NCBI RefSeq assembly: GCF_024764775.1
Contig: NZ_JALIGC010000040.1
Location: 744,001-808,000, forward strand
DNA: 64,000 nt
Reading direction: 5' to 3'
Origin: Scandinavium manionii
Lineage (GTDB): Bacteria > Pseudomonadota > Gammaproteobacteria > Enterobacterales > Enterobacteriaceae
Both the position numbers and the translations under genes were made by a program. Below are positions 17,135 through 25,659 of the stretch, piece after piece. The first letter of the stretch is position 1. The number at the start of each line of letters is the position of its first letter. The notes below the pieces were generated by a model. The model was given only the letters and a program-made list of their open reading frames with translations. It searched no databases and had not been told where the DNA came from.

Positions 17135-17638
17135 TCAAATAATCCCAATCGGCCAGTGATGCCCAATCACATACAACAGCCCCGCGGAAATCACCCCAGC
17201 CACAATATCGTCGACCATAATCCCCATTCCGCCGTGAACGTTGCGATCGAACCAGCGGATCGGCCACGGCTTCCAGATATCGAAAATACGGAAGATGACA
17301 AATCCGGCGGCGACCCACTGCCAGTCGTTGGTGGGAATTGCCATCAGCGTAATCCACATCCCGACAAATTCGTCCCAGACGATACTGCCGTGATCATGCA
17401 CACCCATGTCTTTCGCCGTGCGGTGACAAATATATACGCCAATGCAGATACTGAGCATCACCGTCAGCGAATAAAGCTGCCACGGCAGGAAGGTCATCAG
17501 ATACCAGAAAGGAATGGCCGCAATCGAGCCCGCCGTGCCAGGCATTATCGGGCTGAGACCGCTGCCAAAACCGGTCGCCAGCAGATGCCACGGGTTGAGC
17601 ATACTCAATCGGCTTTTTGCTACGTCTTTACTGCGCAA
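17135..17638 (-). CDS. pgpA: Phosphatidylglycerophosphatase A
   Basis: Inner membrane phosphatase that makes phosphatidylglycerol from its phosphate. It has 167 residues with this start against 172 in E. coli. Family motifs are GFGSGLSPIMPGTAGS and the acidic IVWDEFVGMW and VDDIVAG. It overlaps thiL by 11 bases. At the place of the E. coli ATG this sequence has ACG. The best remaining start is the TTG at 17638 (ten bases after AAGGGG, giving MRSKDVAKSRL), or the ATG at 17602. The start is therefore uncertain; the function is not. Confidence 0.93.
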   Translation of the reverse strand: MRSKDVAKSRLSMLNPWHLLATGFGSGLSPIMPGTAGSIAAIPFWYLMTFLPWQLYSLTVMLSICIGVYICHRTAKDMGVHDHGSIVWDEFVGMWITLMAIPTNDWQWVAAGFVIFRIFDIWKPWPIRWFDRNVHGGMGIMVDDIVAGVISAGLLYVIGHHWPIGII

Positions 17639-18602
17639 AATGGTCGTACCCCTTCCAGTCGAGCGTTACCGGTTTGCCGTCACGCTGAAAATGCAGCCCT
17701 TCGATGTCGGCGCTAACCTGGCCAATGCAGGTGAAGCCCATGCCGAAATTCCCCAAAGCGACATCCAGCGCGCCGCGATTAAGCTCCGGCACGGTGAAGC
17801 ACAGTTCGTAGTCTTCGCCGCCAGAAAGCGCCCAACGCAGCGCCTGTTCGGGCTCAACGTGACGCTTCATCGCGTCAGAATACGGCAGCAGATCGAGGTC
17901 TACCCGTGCGCCGCAGCCGCTGGCGTTGAGAATATGCCCGAGATCGGAAATCAGCCCGTCGGAAATATCGATGGCCGAATGCGCCAGATTACGCAGCGCC
18001 TGACCGCTCAGAATACGCGGCGTCGGATTCAGATGACGCTTAACCAGATAATCCGCGTCTTCTTTGTTATCCACCTGCAGATGGTCCTGCAAAATCGCCA
18101 GCCCGGCAGCGCTGTCGCCCGGCGTACCGGTGACGTAAATCCAGTCACCCGGTTTTGCGCCAGAACGCTTCAACGCCCGGCCTTCCGGCACTAAGCCGTG
18201 AATACCCAACGTCATCGACAGCGGCCCTTTAGTGGTGTCGCCGCCAATCAGTTGCATATCGTAATAATTAAGTTGTTCAAACAGGCTGTCGCTAAACGCT
18301 TCAAGCCAGGCGTCGTTCACTGACGGCAGCGTTAATGCCAGCGTCAACCACGCAGGATCAGCTCCCATCGCAGCGAGATCGCTGAGATTCACCGCCAGCG
18401 CTTTATGGGCTAAATCGGCAGGATTGATATCCGGAAGGAAATGAATGCCCGACACCAAAGTGTCAGTACTGATCGCGAGAGTTTGTTTTTCAGGAATATT
18501 GAGCAGTGCGCAGTCGTCACCGATTCCGGTTTCAACATCAAGACGGGAACTTCTTACACGATCAAAATAACGGGCAATCAGGGAGAATTCGCCACATGCC
18601 AT
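17628..18602 (-). CDS. thiL: Thiamine-monophosphate kinase
   Basis: 324 residues, one less than E. coli ThiL. It phosphorylates thiamine monophosphate to the coenzyme thiamine diphosphate, using ATP. It belongs to the AIR-synthase-like fold. GIGDDCALL (about 27-35) and NLSDLAAMGADP (about 90-101) are metal/ATP motifs, and IDISDGLISDLGHI (about 211-224) is also characteristic. It is placed between nusB and pgpA in a minus-strand run. Confidence 0.96.
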   Translation of the reverse strand: MACGEFSLIARYFDRVRSSRLDVETGIGDDCALLNIPEKQTLAISTDTLVSGIHFLPDINPADLAHKALAVNLSDLAAMGADPAWLTLALTLPSVNDAWLEAFSDSLFEQLNYYDMQLIGGDTTKGPLSMTLGIHGLVPEGRALKRSGAKPGDWIYVTGTPGDSAAGLAILQDHLQVDNKEDADYLVKRHLNPTPRILSGQALRNLAHSAIDISDGLISDLGHILNASGCGARVDLDLLPYSDAMKRHVEPEQALRWALSGGEDYELCFTVPELNRGALDVALGNFGMGFTCIGQVSADIEGLHFQRDGKPVTLDWKGYDHFAQ

Positions 18603-18670
18603 ACGTTATGCCTCGGCAGAGAAAAGAGAAGGCCGGAGAGAACGTGAAACCGCTTTCTCCGGCCTGCAGA

Positions 18671-19090
18671 TTACTTTTTGCGGGGACGAATTGCCGGAGC
18701 TGCTTTATCCAGCACGCCGTTAACGAACTTATGGCTGTCTTCGGCACCGAAGGTTTTTGCCAGTTCAATAGCTTCGTTGATGGCCACTTTGTACGGCACA
18801 TCATCACGCTTCGCCAGCTCAAACAGCGCGATGCGCAGCACGGCTTTCTCTACCTGACCCAGTTCATCCAGCAGACGGGACAGATACGGTTTCATCAGGC
18901 CGTCGAGATACGCGCTGTTGGTCGCCACTCCGGTCAGCAGTTCACGGAAGTACACGACGTCGACGTCTTTCACGTCCTGTTCCGCCAGGAACTGATATTC
19001 AACATCAGAGATGTCGTTTTTAGACAACTGCCAGGAGTAAAGCGCCTGGACAGCACACTCACGGGCGCGGCGACGAGCAGCAGGTTTCAC
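18671..19090 (-). CDS. nusB: Transcription antitermination factor NusB
   Basis: 139 residues, identical in length to E. coli NusB. All-helical protein that with NusE (S10) binds boxA RNA and supports rRNA antitermination. It starts MKPAARRRARECAVQAL, the basic RNA-binding face. It is 21 bases after ribE in the conserved ribD-ribE-nusB-thiL-pgpA order. Confidence 0.96.
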   Translation of the reverse strand: MKPAARRRARECAVQALYSWQLSKNDISDVEYQFLAEQDVKDVDVVYFRELLTGVATNSAYLDGLMKPYLSRLLDELGQVEKAVLRIALFELAKRDDVPYKVAINEAIELAKTFGAEDSHKFVNGVLDKAAPAIRPRKK

Positions 19091-19111
19091 GGAATTCCCC
19101 TTACAAAAAAA

Positions 19112-19582
19112 TCAGGCCTTGATAGCCTTCAATACATTGATCATTTCAAGCGCGGTCAATGCAGCTTCTGCACCTTTGTTACCGGCCTTGGTGCCAGCAC
19201 GTTCGATGGCTTGTTCGATGCTTTCGGTGGTCAGAACCCCAAAAGCGACCGGGATTTCGCTGTCGTGCGCAACCTGCGCCAGACCATTGCTTGCTCCACC
19301 GGCCACGTATTCAAAGTGAGCAGTACCGCCACGGATAACAGTGCCGAGCGCGATCACTGCGTCGTATTTACCGGTTTTCGCCAGTGCACCGGCTGCCAGC
19401 GGCAGTTCGTATGCGCCAGGAACCCAAACGACGGTGATGTTCTCATCTTTCATCTGACCAATACGCTTCAGGGCGTCAATCGCACCTTCCAGCAGGCTGT
19501 CATTGATGAAGTTATTGAAACGCGCAATAGTGATGGCAACGCGAGCGTCCGGGGCAGCAACGTTAGCTTCGATAATGTTCAT
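19112..19582 (-). CDS. ribE: 6,7-dimethyl-8-ribityllumazine synthase
   Basis: 156 residues. It condenses the ribityl pyrimidine from the RibD branch with dihydroxybutanone phosphate in the penultimate step of riboflavin synthesis, and assembles as a 60-mer in enterobacteria. Motifs are WVPGAYELPLAAG (about 54-66) and GTVIRGGTAHFEYV (about 81-94), which carries the catalytic His. Also named ribH. It lies between ribD and nusB. Confidence 0.96.
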   Translation of the reverse strand: MNIIEANVAAPDARVAITIARFNNFINDSLLEGAIDALKRIGQMKDENITVVWVPGAYELPLAAGALAKTGKYDAVIALGTVIRGGTAHFEYVAGGASNGLAQVAHDSEIPVAFGVLTTESIEQAIERAGTKAGNKGAEAALTALEMINVLKAIKA

Positions 19583-19668
19583 ACATTTCCTTTTGGGATT
19601 CGACTTACCCCGAGGGGGGCGGATTTTATCATAATTATTCGCGTACGGCTTCCCTATTTAGGGCTGCT

Positions 19669-20772
19669 TCACGCGGGTATTAAATGCAAACAGAGATCCG
19701 GGCCGACCGGGCGTATCTCGCTGAAACTAAATTGGGGGGCGTCGGCCAGTTTCTCAAGCCCTGGCAGCACACATAAACCGCGCGCATCACTGCCTAACAG
19801 TTTAGGCGCAACGTAGACAATCAGCTCATCAACCAGACCTGCCTGCAACAATGCGCCGGCAAACGTTGGGCCAGCTTCCACCCATAGACTGTTAATTTGC
19901 TGTTTACCCAATTGCATCATCAGCAGAACTAAATCCAGATGACCGTTATGTTCTGGCACGTTCAGGTTGCGCACATTGTCCGGCCATTCACGGGTATCGT
20001 CTTTGCAGCGCGCAAACAGGATCTCGCCCGGTTGCTGCACGATGCGGTGTTCCGGCGTCACGCGGTTCTGACGGTCGATAACAATGCGCAGCGGCTGACG
20101 CAGATTTTCCTGCGGATAATGCGCCTGCACATCGGCACTCAGTTCTTCCCAACGCACGGTGAGTGCAGGATCGTCGGCCAGCACCGTGGCATCGGTGGTC
20201 AAAATGGCGTGGCTTTCCGCACGAAGACGCTGCACATCGCGGCGCGCCTGCGGCGAGGTAATCCATTGGCTTTCACCGCTGGCCATCGCCGTGCGGCCAT
20301 CCAGCGACGCGCCGAGCTTCAGCCGTATATACGGGAAACCGGTACGCATCCGCTTAAGGAAACCCTTATTCAGCGCTTCCGCTTCGCTCATCATCAGCCC
20401 GTGGCTAACGATAATGCCTTCCTGCTGCAAACGGTACAGCCCGCGCCCCGCAACCTGCGGATTAGGATCCTGCATCGCGGCAACCACGCGGCTGACGCCC
20501 GCGGTAATGAGTGCCTCACAGCACGGCGGCGTACGGCCATGGTGACTGCATGGTTCGAGGGTAACATATGCCGTTGCCCCTTTCGCTTTCTCGCCCGCCA
20601 TGCGCAGGGCGTGGACTTCGGCGTGCGGTTCACCCGCGCGATAGTGCGCGCCTTCGCCGACGATTTCCCCGTCTTTCACGATGACGCAGCCAACGCGTGG
20701 ATTCGGATGCGTCGTGAAGCGCCCCTGATTCGCCAGCTTCAGCGCACGGGCCATGTACATTTCGTCAAGCAT
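19669..20772 (-). CDS. ribD: Bifunctional riboflavin deaminase/reductase RibD
   Basis: 367 residues, as in E. coli. The N-terminal deaminase half has the zinc motifs PHAEVHAL (about 48-55) and PCSHHGRTPPC (about 74-84). The C-terminal half is an NADPH reductase with MASGESQWITSP and VEAGPTFAGALL. It deaminates and then reduces the GTP-derived pyrimidine. It starts three bases after the nrdR stop. Confidence 0.96.
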   Translation of the reverse strand: MLDEMYMARALKLANQGRFTTHPNPRVGCVIVKDGEIVGEGAHYRAGEPHAEVHALRMAGEKAKGATAYVTLEPCSHHGRTPPCCEALITAGVSRVVAAMQDPNPQVAGRGLYRLQQEGIIVSHGLMMSEAEALNKGFLKRMRTGFPYIRLKLGASLDGRTAMASGESQWITSPQARRDVQRLRAESHAILTTDATVLADDPALTVRWEELSADVQAHYPQENLRQPLRIVIDRQNRVTPEHRIVQQPGEILFARCKDDTREWPDNVRNLNVPEHNGHLDLVLLMMQLGKQQINSLWVEAGPTFAGALLQAGLVDELIVYVAPKLLGSDARGLCVLPGLEKLADAPQFSFSEIRPVGPDLCLHLIPA

Positions 20773-20775
20773 CGA

Positions 20776-21225
20776 TCAGTCCTGTAAACGGGCGATCTCT
20801 TCGCCAAATTCTTTGATGTCTTCGAAACTGCGATAGACCGAAGCAAAGCGGATATAGGCCACTTTATCGAGCTTTTTCAGCTGTTCCATTACCAGATTAC
20901 CGATTTGCTTGCTCGGCACTTCACGTTCGCCGGTGGCACGCAGCTGCGATTTAATGTGGTTAACAGCCATTTCGACATCATCAGAGCTGACCGGGCGCTT
21001 TTCCAGCGCTTTTTGTAAGCCGCTGCGCAGTTTGTCTTCGTTAAACGGTTCGCGGACGTCGTTACTTTTCACCACCCGCGGCATCACCAGTTCGGCCACT
21101 TCGAAGGTTGTAAAACGTTCATTACACACCAGGCACTGACGGCGACGGCGCACTGAAGAACCTTCTCCTACCAGACGGGAGTCGATCACTTTGGTATCTA
21201 CGGCTAAACAAAATGGGCAATGCAT
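20776..21225 (-). CDS. nrdR: Transcriptional repressor NrdR
   Basis: 149 residues, the E. coli length. A zinc ribbon at the N-terminus (CPFC at 3-6, CLVC at 31-34) precedes an ATP-cone domain (about 49-139) that senses ATP and dATP. It represses ribonucleotide reductase operons, which lie elsewhere. The start MHCPFCLAVD is chosen by homology; 17 residues of open frame upstream do not fit the family. Confidence 0.96.
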   Translation of the reverse strand: MHCPFCLAVDTKVIDSRLVGEGSSVRRRRQCLVCNERFTTFEVAELVMPRVVKSNDVREPFNEDKLRSGLQKALEKRPVSSDDVEMAVNHIKSQLRATGEREVPSKQIGNLVMEQLKKLDKVAYIRFASVYRSFEDIKEFGEEIARLQD

Positions 21226-21369
21226 GGCGCGTCCTGACGAAGATAAATAACATATTCCTATTTTACCACGACCCACCCCACGGCGTCATTTTGAGACAAT
21301 CCCCCGATGGCTTCCAGGACGATACTGCTACCATTGACTTCAGACAGAACCTCGAAAGGACACCTAACG

Positions 21370-21912
21370 ATGACACGACGTTTAGTACGAATTCTGGCGC
21401 TGGGCAGCCTGTTTACCCTTAGCGCCTGCGCACAGCAGCACGAAGTACATCAGATGCAGCAGAGCGTCACCGCGCTCAATAAAGATATGACCAAGCTGAA
21501 TCAGGAAACCGTGAAGATAACCCAGCAAAACACCCTGAATGCGAAATCCGCAAGCGGTGTGTATCTGTTACCGGGGTCGAATACGCCAGCCCGCCTGGAA
21601 AGCCAGATTGGTACGCTGAGAATGTCGCTGATTAACATCGCGCAAAACGCCGACGGTATGCGCGCCACGCTGCGTATTCAGGGCGAATCCAACGATCCGC
21701 TTCCCGCGTTCAGCGGCACCGTCGAATGGGGCCTGATTCAGGGCACAACTGACAACTATCAGGAAGTGAATGTTAAAAACCAGCTGATCAACGCTCCTGC
21801 CAGCGTCCTCGCACCGAGCGATGTGGATATTCCACTTCAGCTCAGTGGCACGGATCCTAAGCAGCCCGTTTTCGTGCGCATTCACGATATTCAGCCCGCC
21901 AGCGTTCAGTAA
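21370..21912 (+). CDS. yajI: Predicted lipoprotein YajI (DUF3251)
   Basis: 180 residues with a lipoprotein signal: TRRLVRILALGSLFTL then the lipobox LSAC, so the lipid-bearing Cys is near residue 20. A coiled-coil-like stretch follows (HQMQQSVTALNKDMTKLNQ). The function is unknown. The start is preceded by the ribosome site AAAGGA. It is divergent from nrdR and lies upstream of tsx, as in E. coli. Confidence 0.92.
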   Translation: MTRRLVRILALGSLFTLSACAQQHEVHQMQQSVTALNKDMTKLNQETVKITQQNTLNAKSASGVYLLPGSNTPARLESQIGTLRMSLINIAQNADGMRATLRIQGESNDPLPAFSGTVEWGLIQGTTDNYQEVNVKNQLINAPASVLAPSDVDIPLQLSGTDPKQPVFVRIHDIQPASVQ

Positions 21913-22217
21913 TTTCTTAACACCGGATAGCGACGGTTATCCGGTTTTCATCCCCCTTTTTCATCACCCTTCAACATGCACCGCAATCTTTGCTGTTTTT
22001 CAGAAATCCCTGGAAACATTTGAGAGAATCCGTACAATCCCCGCCGATAATGTACGCAAACGTGAACGCAATCGATTACGTACTTGAGAAAACTGTGAAA
22101 CACCACATATTTTTGTGAGCAATGATTCTTATAATAGGCCTCGCAGAAAACAGTTACATTTAGAAACGCCCAAGCGGTTCTTTTCACTCCCCGAAAGGGA
22201 TTTCAACAAGTGGCATC
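21913..22217 (+). promoter_or_regulatory. tsx promoter region with CRP site
   Basis: The -10 hexamer TATAAT is at 22130-22135. The CRP-like TGTGAAACACCACATA (22094-22109) is centred about 41 bases before the predicted start, the class II position known for the E. coli tsx promoter. A second TGTGA is at 22114-22118. In E. coli this promoter answers to CRP, CytR and DeoR; CytR action here is inferred. I see nothing else in the gap. Confidence 0.6.
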
Positions 22218-23114
22218 ATGATGAAAAAAACATTACTTGCAGCCGGTGCAGTGCTCGCGCTTTCTTCGACTTTCACGGCAAACGCAGCCGAAACGACCAA
22301 ACCAGAGTATGTCTCTGACTGGTGGCATCAGAGCGTCAACGTGGTAGGTAGCTACCACACCCGCTTTGGGCCGAAAATAAATAATGACGTTTACCTGGAA
22401 TATGAAGCGTTCGCCAAGAAAGATTGGTTCGACTTCTACGGCTATATCGATATCCCAAAAACCTTCGGTGCGGGTAACGGTAACGACAAAGGCATTTGGG
22501 ATGACGGTTCTCGCATGTTCATGGAGATTGAACCGCGCTTCTCTATCGACAAGCTGACTGGCACCAGCCTGGCTTTCGGTCCGTTTAAAGAATGGTACTT
22601 CGCCAACAACTATATCTACGATATGGGTGCGCACGGTGACGATGCAAGTAAGCAGAACACCTGGTATATGGGTCTGGGTACCGATATCGACACCGGTCTG
22701 CCAATGAGCCTGTCCCTGAACGTGTATGCTAAATACCAGTGGCAGAACTACGGTGCCGCGAACGAAAATGAGTGGGACGGCTACCGCTTCAAGGTCAAAT
22801 ACTTCGTACCGATTACTACCCTGTGGGGCGGTAACCTGAGCTACATCGGTTTCACCAACTTTGACTGGGGTTCAGACCTGGGTGACGAAGACTTCCGTGA
22901 CCTGAACGGCAAGAAAGCGCGTACCAATAACTCCATCGCCTCCAGCCACATTCTGGCGCTGAACTACGATCACTGGCACTACTCGGTGGTTGCACGTTAC
23001 TGGCACAACGGCGGTCAGTGGAACGATGATGCAAGCCTGAACTTCGGTGACGGTAACTTCAACGTCCGCTCTACCGGTTGGGGTGGCTACCTGGTTGTCG
23101 GGTATAACTTCTGA
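22218..23114 (+). CDS. tsx: Nucleoside-specific outer membrane channel Tsx
   Basis: 298 residues including a signal peptide ending SSTFTANAA. It forms a 12-stranded beta barrel in the outer membrane for nucleoside uptake; it is also a phage and colicin receptor in E. coli. The C-terminus YLVVGYNF ends in Phe, as needed for barrel assembly. Two adjacent ATG codons (22218, 22221) are possible starts; the second corresponds to E. coli. Most differences from E. coli (as I recall it) lie in loops near residues 80-95 and 225-240. Confidence 0.96.
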   Translation: MMKKTLLAAGAVLALSSTFTANAAETTKPEYVSDWWHQSVNVVGSYHTRFGPKINNDVYLEYEAFAKKDWFDFYGYIDIPKTFGAGNGNDKGIWDDGSRMFMEIEPRFSIDKLTGTSLAFGPFKEWYFANNYIYDMGAHGDDASKQNTWYMGLGTDIDTGLPMSLSLNVYAKYQWQNYGAANENEWDGYRFKVKYFVPITTLWGGNLSYIGFTNFDWGSDLGDEDFRDLNGKKARTNNSIASSHILALNYDHWHYSVVARYWHNGGQWNDDASLNFGDGNFNVRSTGWGGYLVVGYNF

Positions 23115-23131
23115 TAATCAGCGTTAAGCGA

Positions 23132-23162
23132 TAAAGCCCGGCGGCGCAGGCTTGCCGGGCAT
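23132..23162 (+). terminator. tsx terminator (REP-like hairpin)
   Basis: The stem GCCCGGC / GCCGGGC with an 11-base loop lies about 20 bases after the tsx stop, with only a short T-run. It also separates tsx from the convergent M24-like gene. Confidence 0.6.
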
Positions 23163-23170
23163 TTGAAGAT

Positions 23171-24565
23171 TCATGGCTTACACGACAACGCACTTGTAGG
23201 GTCCAGCAACCACGGCCGCAAATATCCCACGGTATTTGATAACGGCAATACCCACTCGGGTAAACGAATCCCGACCTCTTTTTCAATAAAAGCCCGTCTC
23301 GCCTGCACCCTCGCCCACAGCTGCGGATATTCCGCCGCCAATTGCTGACGCAACGATTCATCCGCCAGCGCCACCGTGTCTTCGATGCTTGCCCCTGCAT
23401 ATCCCGCCCGGGAAGGAATAATATCGATTTGCAGCAGCATGCCGCTGGCAAGTGGAATGTCAGAGCCCGCAGACACCGGCGAACACAGCCATTCTTCATC
23501 CGCCACAAGATGCCCCGGATTAAGATGCCAGTGATATTCAGACTTCGGCAGCACATCTTCAATCAGCTGGTACAACTCACCGCCGGTCATGCCCGGACGA
23601 ATGTTTTCCAGCCACGCGACCACCGCGCGGAAATACGGAATCGCGACGACATCCAGATAATCGCTAACCGCATCCGGCAACTGCCCGGCATTTTCGACCA
23701 CGTAGGCCGCACGACTGCTGAGCCCACCTTTAAAACTGGTGGTCAACGAAAATTTATCCCCCAGTTGCACCGTTTTATCACCCGGATAAAGATTCGCATG
23801 GGCGAAACGATCGCCAGTGGCAGCGATGGACACCACGTTGTGCGGCTGGCCATCGGCGGCGAGCAGGCTGGCAATCTCCTTTTCCGTTTTGCCCGGTGCG
23901 ACCGCATTCAGCGCCCGAAGTATCGCCGTTGAAGCCAGATTGGCCCCGTATTCATAATGCGCTAACTCATTGGCATTATTGATAACCCGAGCGCCATACG
24001 CCGGGGAAATAAACACGCCGGTGGCATTGCGCAGTTCTGCCCTGGGCGCAGCCTCACGGACTGCATCAACGATAAACGACGGGATATCGAACAGCTGCCG
24101 CGTGTTGTCGTTTATGCCAGTGAACAGCTTCCAGCCCGCCAGACCCAGTGTTTTATCCCCGATAATACCGGCATGTTGCAGAACCTCGTGCAGGGGCTGA
24201 ACCGTGTCCATTGGCTGATTCGGCAGAGAGAACCACGGCGCATGCAGCACGTGGTTTTTCAGCCGCGCGTGCGGCGCCAGCTTGAGGTTTTCGTTGCCGA
24301 GAACCAGCCCCGCCTCGCCATCCTGATGCAACACCAGCAGCGCCTCTTCAAAGCGCGGAATAAAGCCAGTGAGATATTCAAAGTTTCCGCCGTGCTCTTT
24401 GTCGGCGTAAACAATCAGCGTGTCTAACCCCTGTTGGCGCATCCGGTCCAGCACGCGCGCTTTACGCCCGGCAAGCGTGGCGTCATTTAGGGTAACGGAA
24501 GGCAGATTCGTCCAGCACGGTGGCTGAGGCATGGGCTGCAGTGAAACGAGGGGCGCAGTGGTCAT
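23171..24565 (-). CDS. M24-family (prolidase/creatinase fold) protein with degenerate metal site
   Basis: 464 residues with an N-terminal creatinase-like domain (about 30-190) and a C-terminal pita-bread domain (about 200-440). Of the five usual metal ligands of Xaa-Pro peptidases, the first two Asp are Thr275 and Ser284. His352 and Glu395 remain, and the fourth is Asp381 in place of Glu. A classic dinuclear metallopeptidase is therefore unlikely. It may be a binding protein or an altered hydrolase. It occupies the place of E. coli yajD between tsx and secF. I do not recognise a named gene. Confidence 0.8.
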   Translation of the reverse strand: MTTAPLVSLQPMPQPPCWTNLPSVTLNDATLAGRKARVLDRMRQQGLDTLIVYADKEHGGNFEYLTGFIPRFEEALLVLHQDGEAGLVLGNENLKLAPHARLKNHVLHAPWFSLPNQPMDTVQPLHEVLQHAGIIGDKTLGLAGWKLFTGINDNTRQLFDIPSFIVDAVREAAPRAELRNATGVFISPAYGARVINNANELAHYEYGANLASTAILRALNAVAPGKTEKEIASLLAADGQPHNVVSIAATGDRFAHANLYPGDKTVQLGDKFSLTTSFKGGLSSRAAYVVENAGQLPDAVSDYLDVVAIPYFRAVVAWLENIRPGMTGGELYQLIEDVLPKSEYHWHLNPGHLVADEEWLCSPVSAGSDIPLASGMLLQIDIIPSRAGYAGASIEDTVALADESLRQQLAAEYPQLWARVQARRAFIEKEVGIRLPEWVLPLSNTVGYLRPWLLDPTSALSCKP

Positions 24566-24629
24566 TTCTGTAGTGTCCTTTAAACAGAGATTATCTGTTC
24601 ACCCTACCGGAAACGCGGATTTTTGACAT

Positions 24630-24659
24630 AAAAAAATCCCGGCCATTTGACCGGGATTC
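24630..24659 (-). terminator. secF terminator
   Basis: Read on the minus strand, AATCCCGG / CCGGGATT closes an eight-base loop and runs into a T-tail, 18 bases after the secF stop. Confidence 0.88.
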
Positions 24660-24677
24660 GATTTTGCAGTGCAGAAC

Positions 24678-25649
24678 TTACGGCAGAATATTAGGCTGAT
24701 CGGCGCCTTCTTTTTCCACTTTCTGCTGCAGCAGGTGCTCGCGACGCATCCCGAGTTTCAGCGCCAGCGCAGATGCTACGTAGATGGACGATGCCGTACC
24801 GATGGATACACCGATAAGCATGGTCAGCGAGAAGCCTTTCAGCATCGCACCACCGAACAGGAACAGCATCAGGATAACCATCAAGGTGGTACCGGATGTG
24901 ATCAACGTACGGTGCAGCGTCTGGGTCAGGGACACGTTAAAGATTTCGTAAGGCGTACCGCGACGAATTTTGCGGAAGTTTTCACGAATACGGTCCGATA
25001 CCACGATGCTGTCGTTCAGCGAGTAGCCGATAACCGACATCAGTGACGCAACGATGGTCAAATCGACTTCAATCTGGAACAGCGACAGAATGCCCATGGT
25101 GATCACCACGTCGTGCGCCAGCGAGATAACCACACCCGCCGCCAGACGCCACTCGAAGCGGAATCCGACGTACACGAGGATAGAGATAAGCGCCACCAGC
25201 AGCGCCATTGCGCCGTTAGTTGCCAGGTCAGCGCCGACGCTTGGCCCCACAAACTCAATACGCTTAACAGCAGCATGTTGGTTAGTGGTTTCGTTAATCA
25301 CGCTCAACACCTTGCTGCCCAACTCCTGACCGCCAGTTTCCCCTTTGGCCGGTGGCATACGCACCATGATGTCGCGGCTGCTGCCGAAGTTCTGCAGCAG
25401 TGGATCGGCAAAGCCTGCTTTTTCCAGCGCGTCACGCATCTGGTCCATATCGGCCGGTTGTTCGAGGCTGATTTCAATGACAGTACCGCCAGTGAAATCC
25501 AGACCCCAGTTAAAACCACGGACGCCGATAATGATGATGGAAGCCACCAGCAGCAGGCCAGAGATGCCAAAGGCCCAGTAGTCCCAGCGCATAAAGTCAT
25601 GGACTTTACGGCCGTGGTTCAATTGTTCAACAGTATATTCCTGTGCCAC
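24678..25649 (-). CDS. secF: Protein translocase subunit SecF
   Basis: 323 residues, the E. coli length. Six membrane segments with one large periplasmic loop after TM1. RND-related partner of SecD that uses proton motive force to help proteins leave SecYEG. Family motifs include GLDFTGGTVIEI (about 50-61) and SVIGYSLNDSIVVSDRIRENFR (about 205-226). It follows secD after ten bases in the yajC-secD-secF operon. Confidence 0.97.
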   Translation of the reverse strand: MAQEYTVEQLNHGRKVHDFMRWDYWAFGISGLLLVASIIIIGVRGFNWGLDFTGGTVIEISLEQPADMDQMRDALEKAGFADPLLQNFGSSRDIMVRMPPAKGETGGQELGSKVLSVINETTNQHAAVKRIEFVGPSVGADLATNGAMALLVALISILVYVGFRFEWRLAAGVVISLAHDVVITMGILSLFQIEVDLTIVASLMSVIGYSLNDSIVVSDRIRENFRKIRRGTPYEIFNVSLTQTLHRTLITSGTTLMVILMLFLFGGAMLKGFSLTMLIGVSIGTASSIYVASALALKLGMRREHLLQQKVEKEGADQPNILP

Positions 25650-25659
25650 AACGCACTCC

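Noticed and set aside
18506..19816. Open frame of 436 codons on the plus strand opposite thiL, nusB and ribE
   Set aside because: It is antisense to three well-conserved genes and shows the composition of a shadow frame, rich in Arg, His, Gln and Phe without domain signals.
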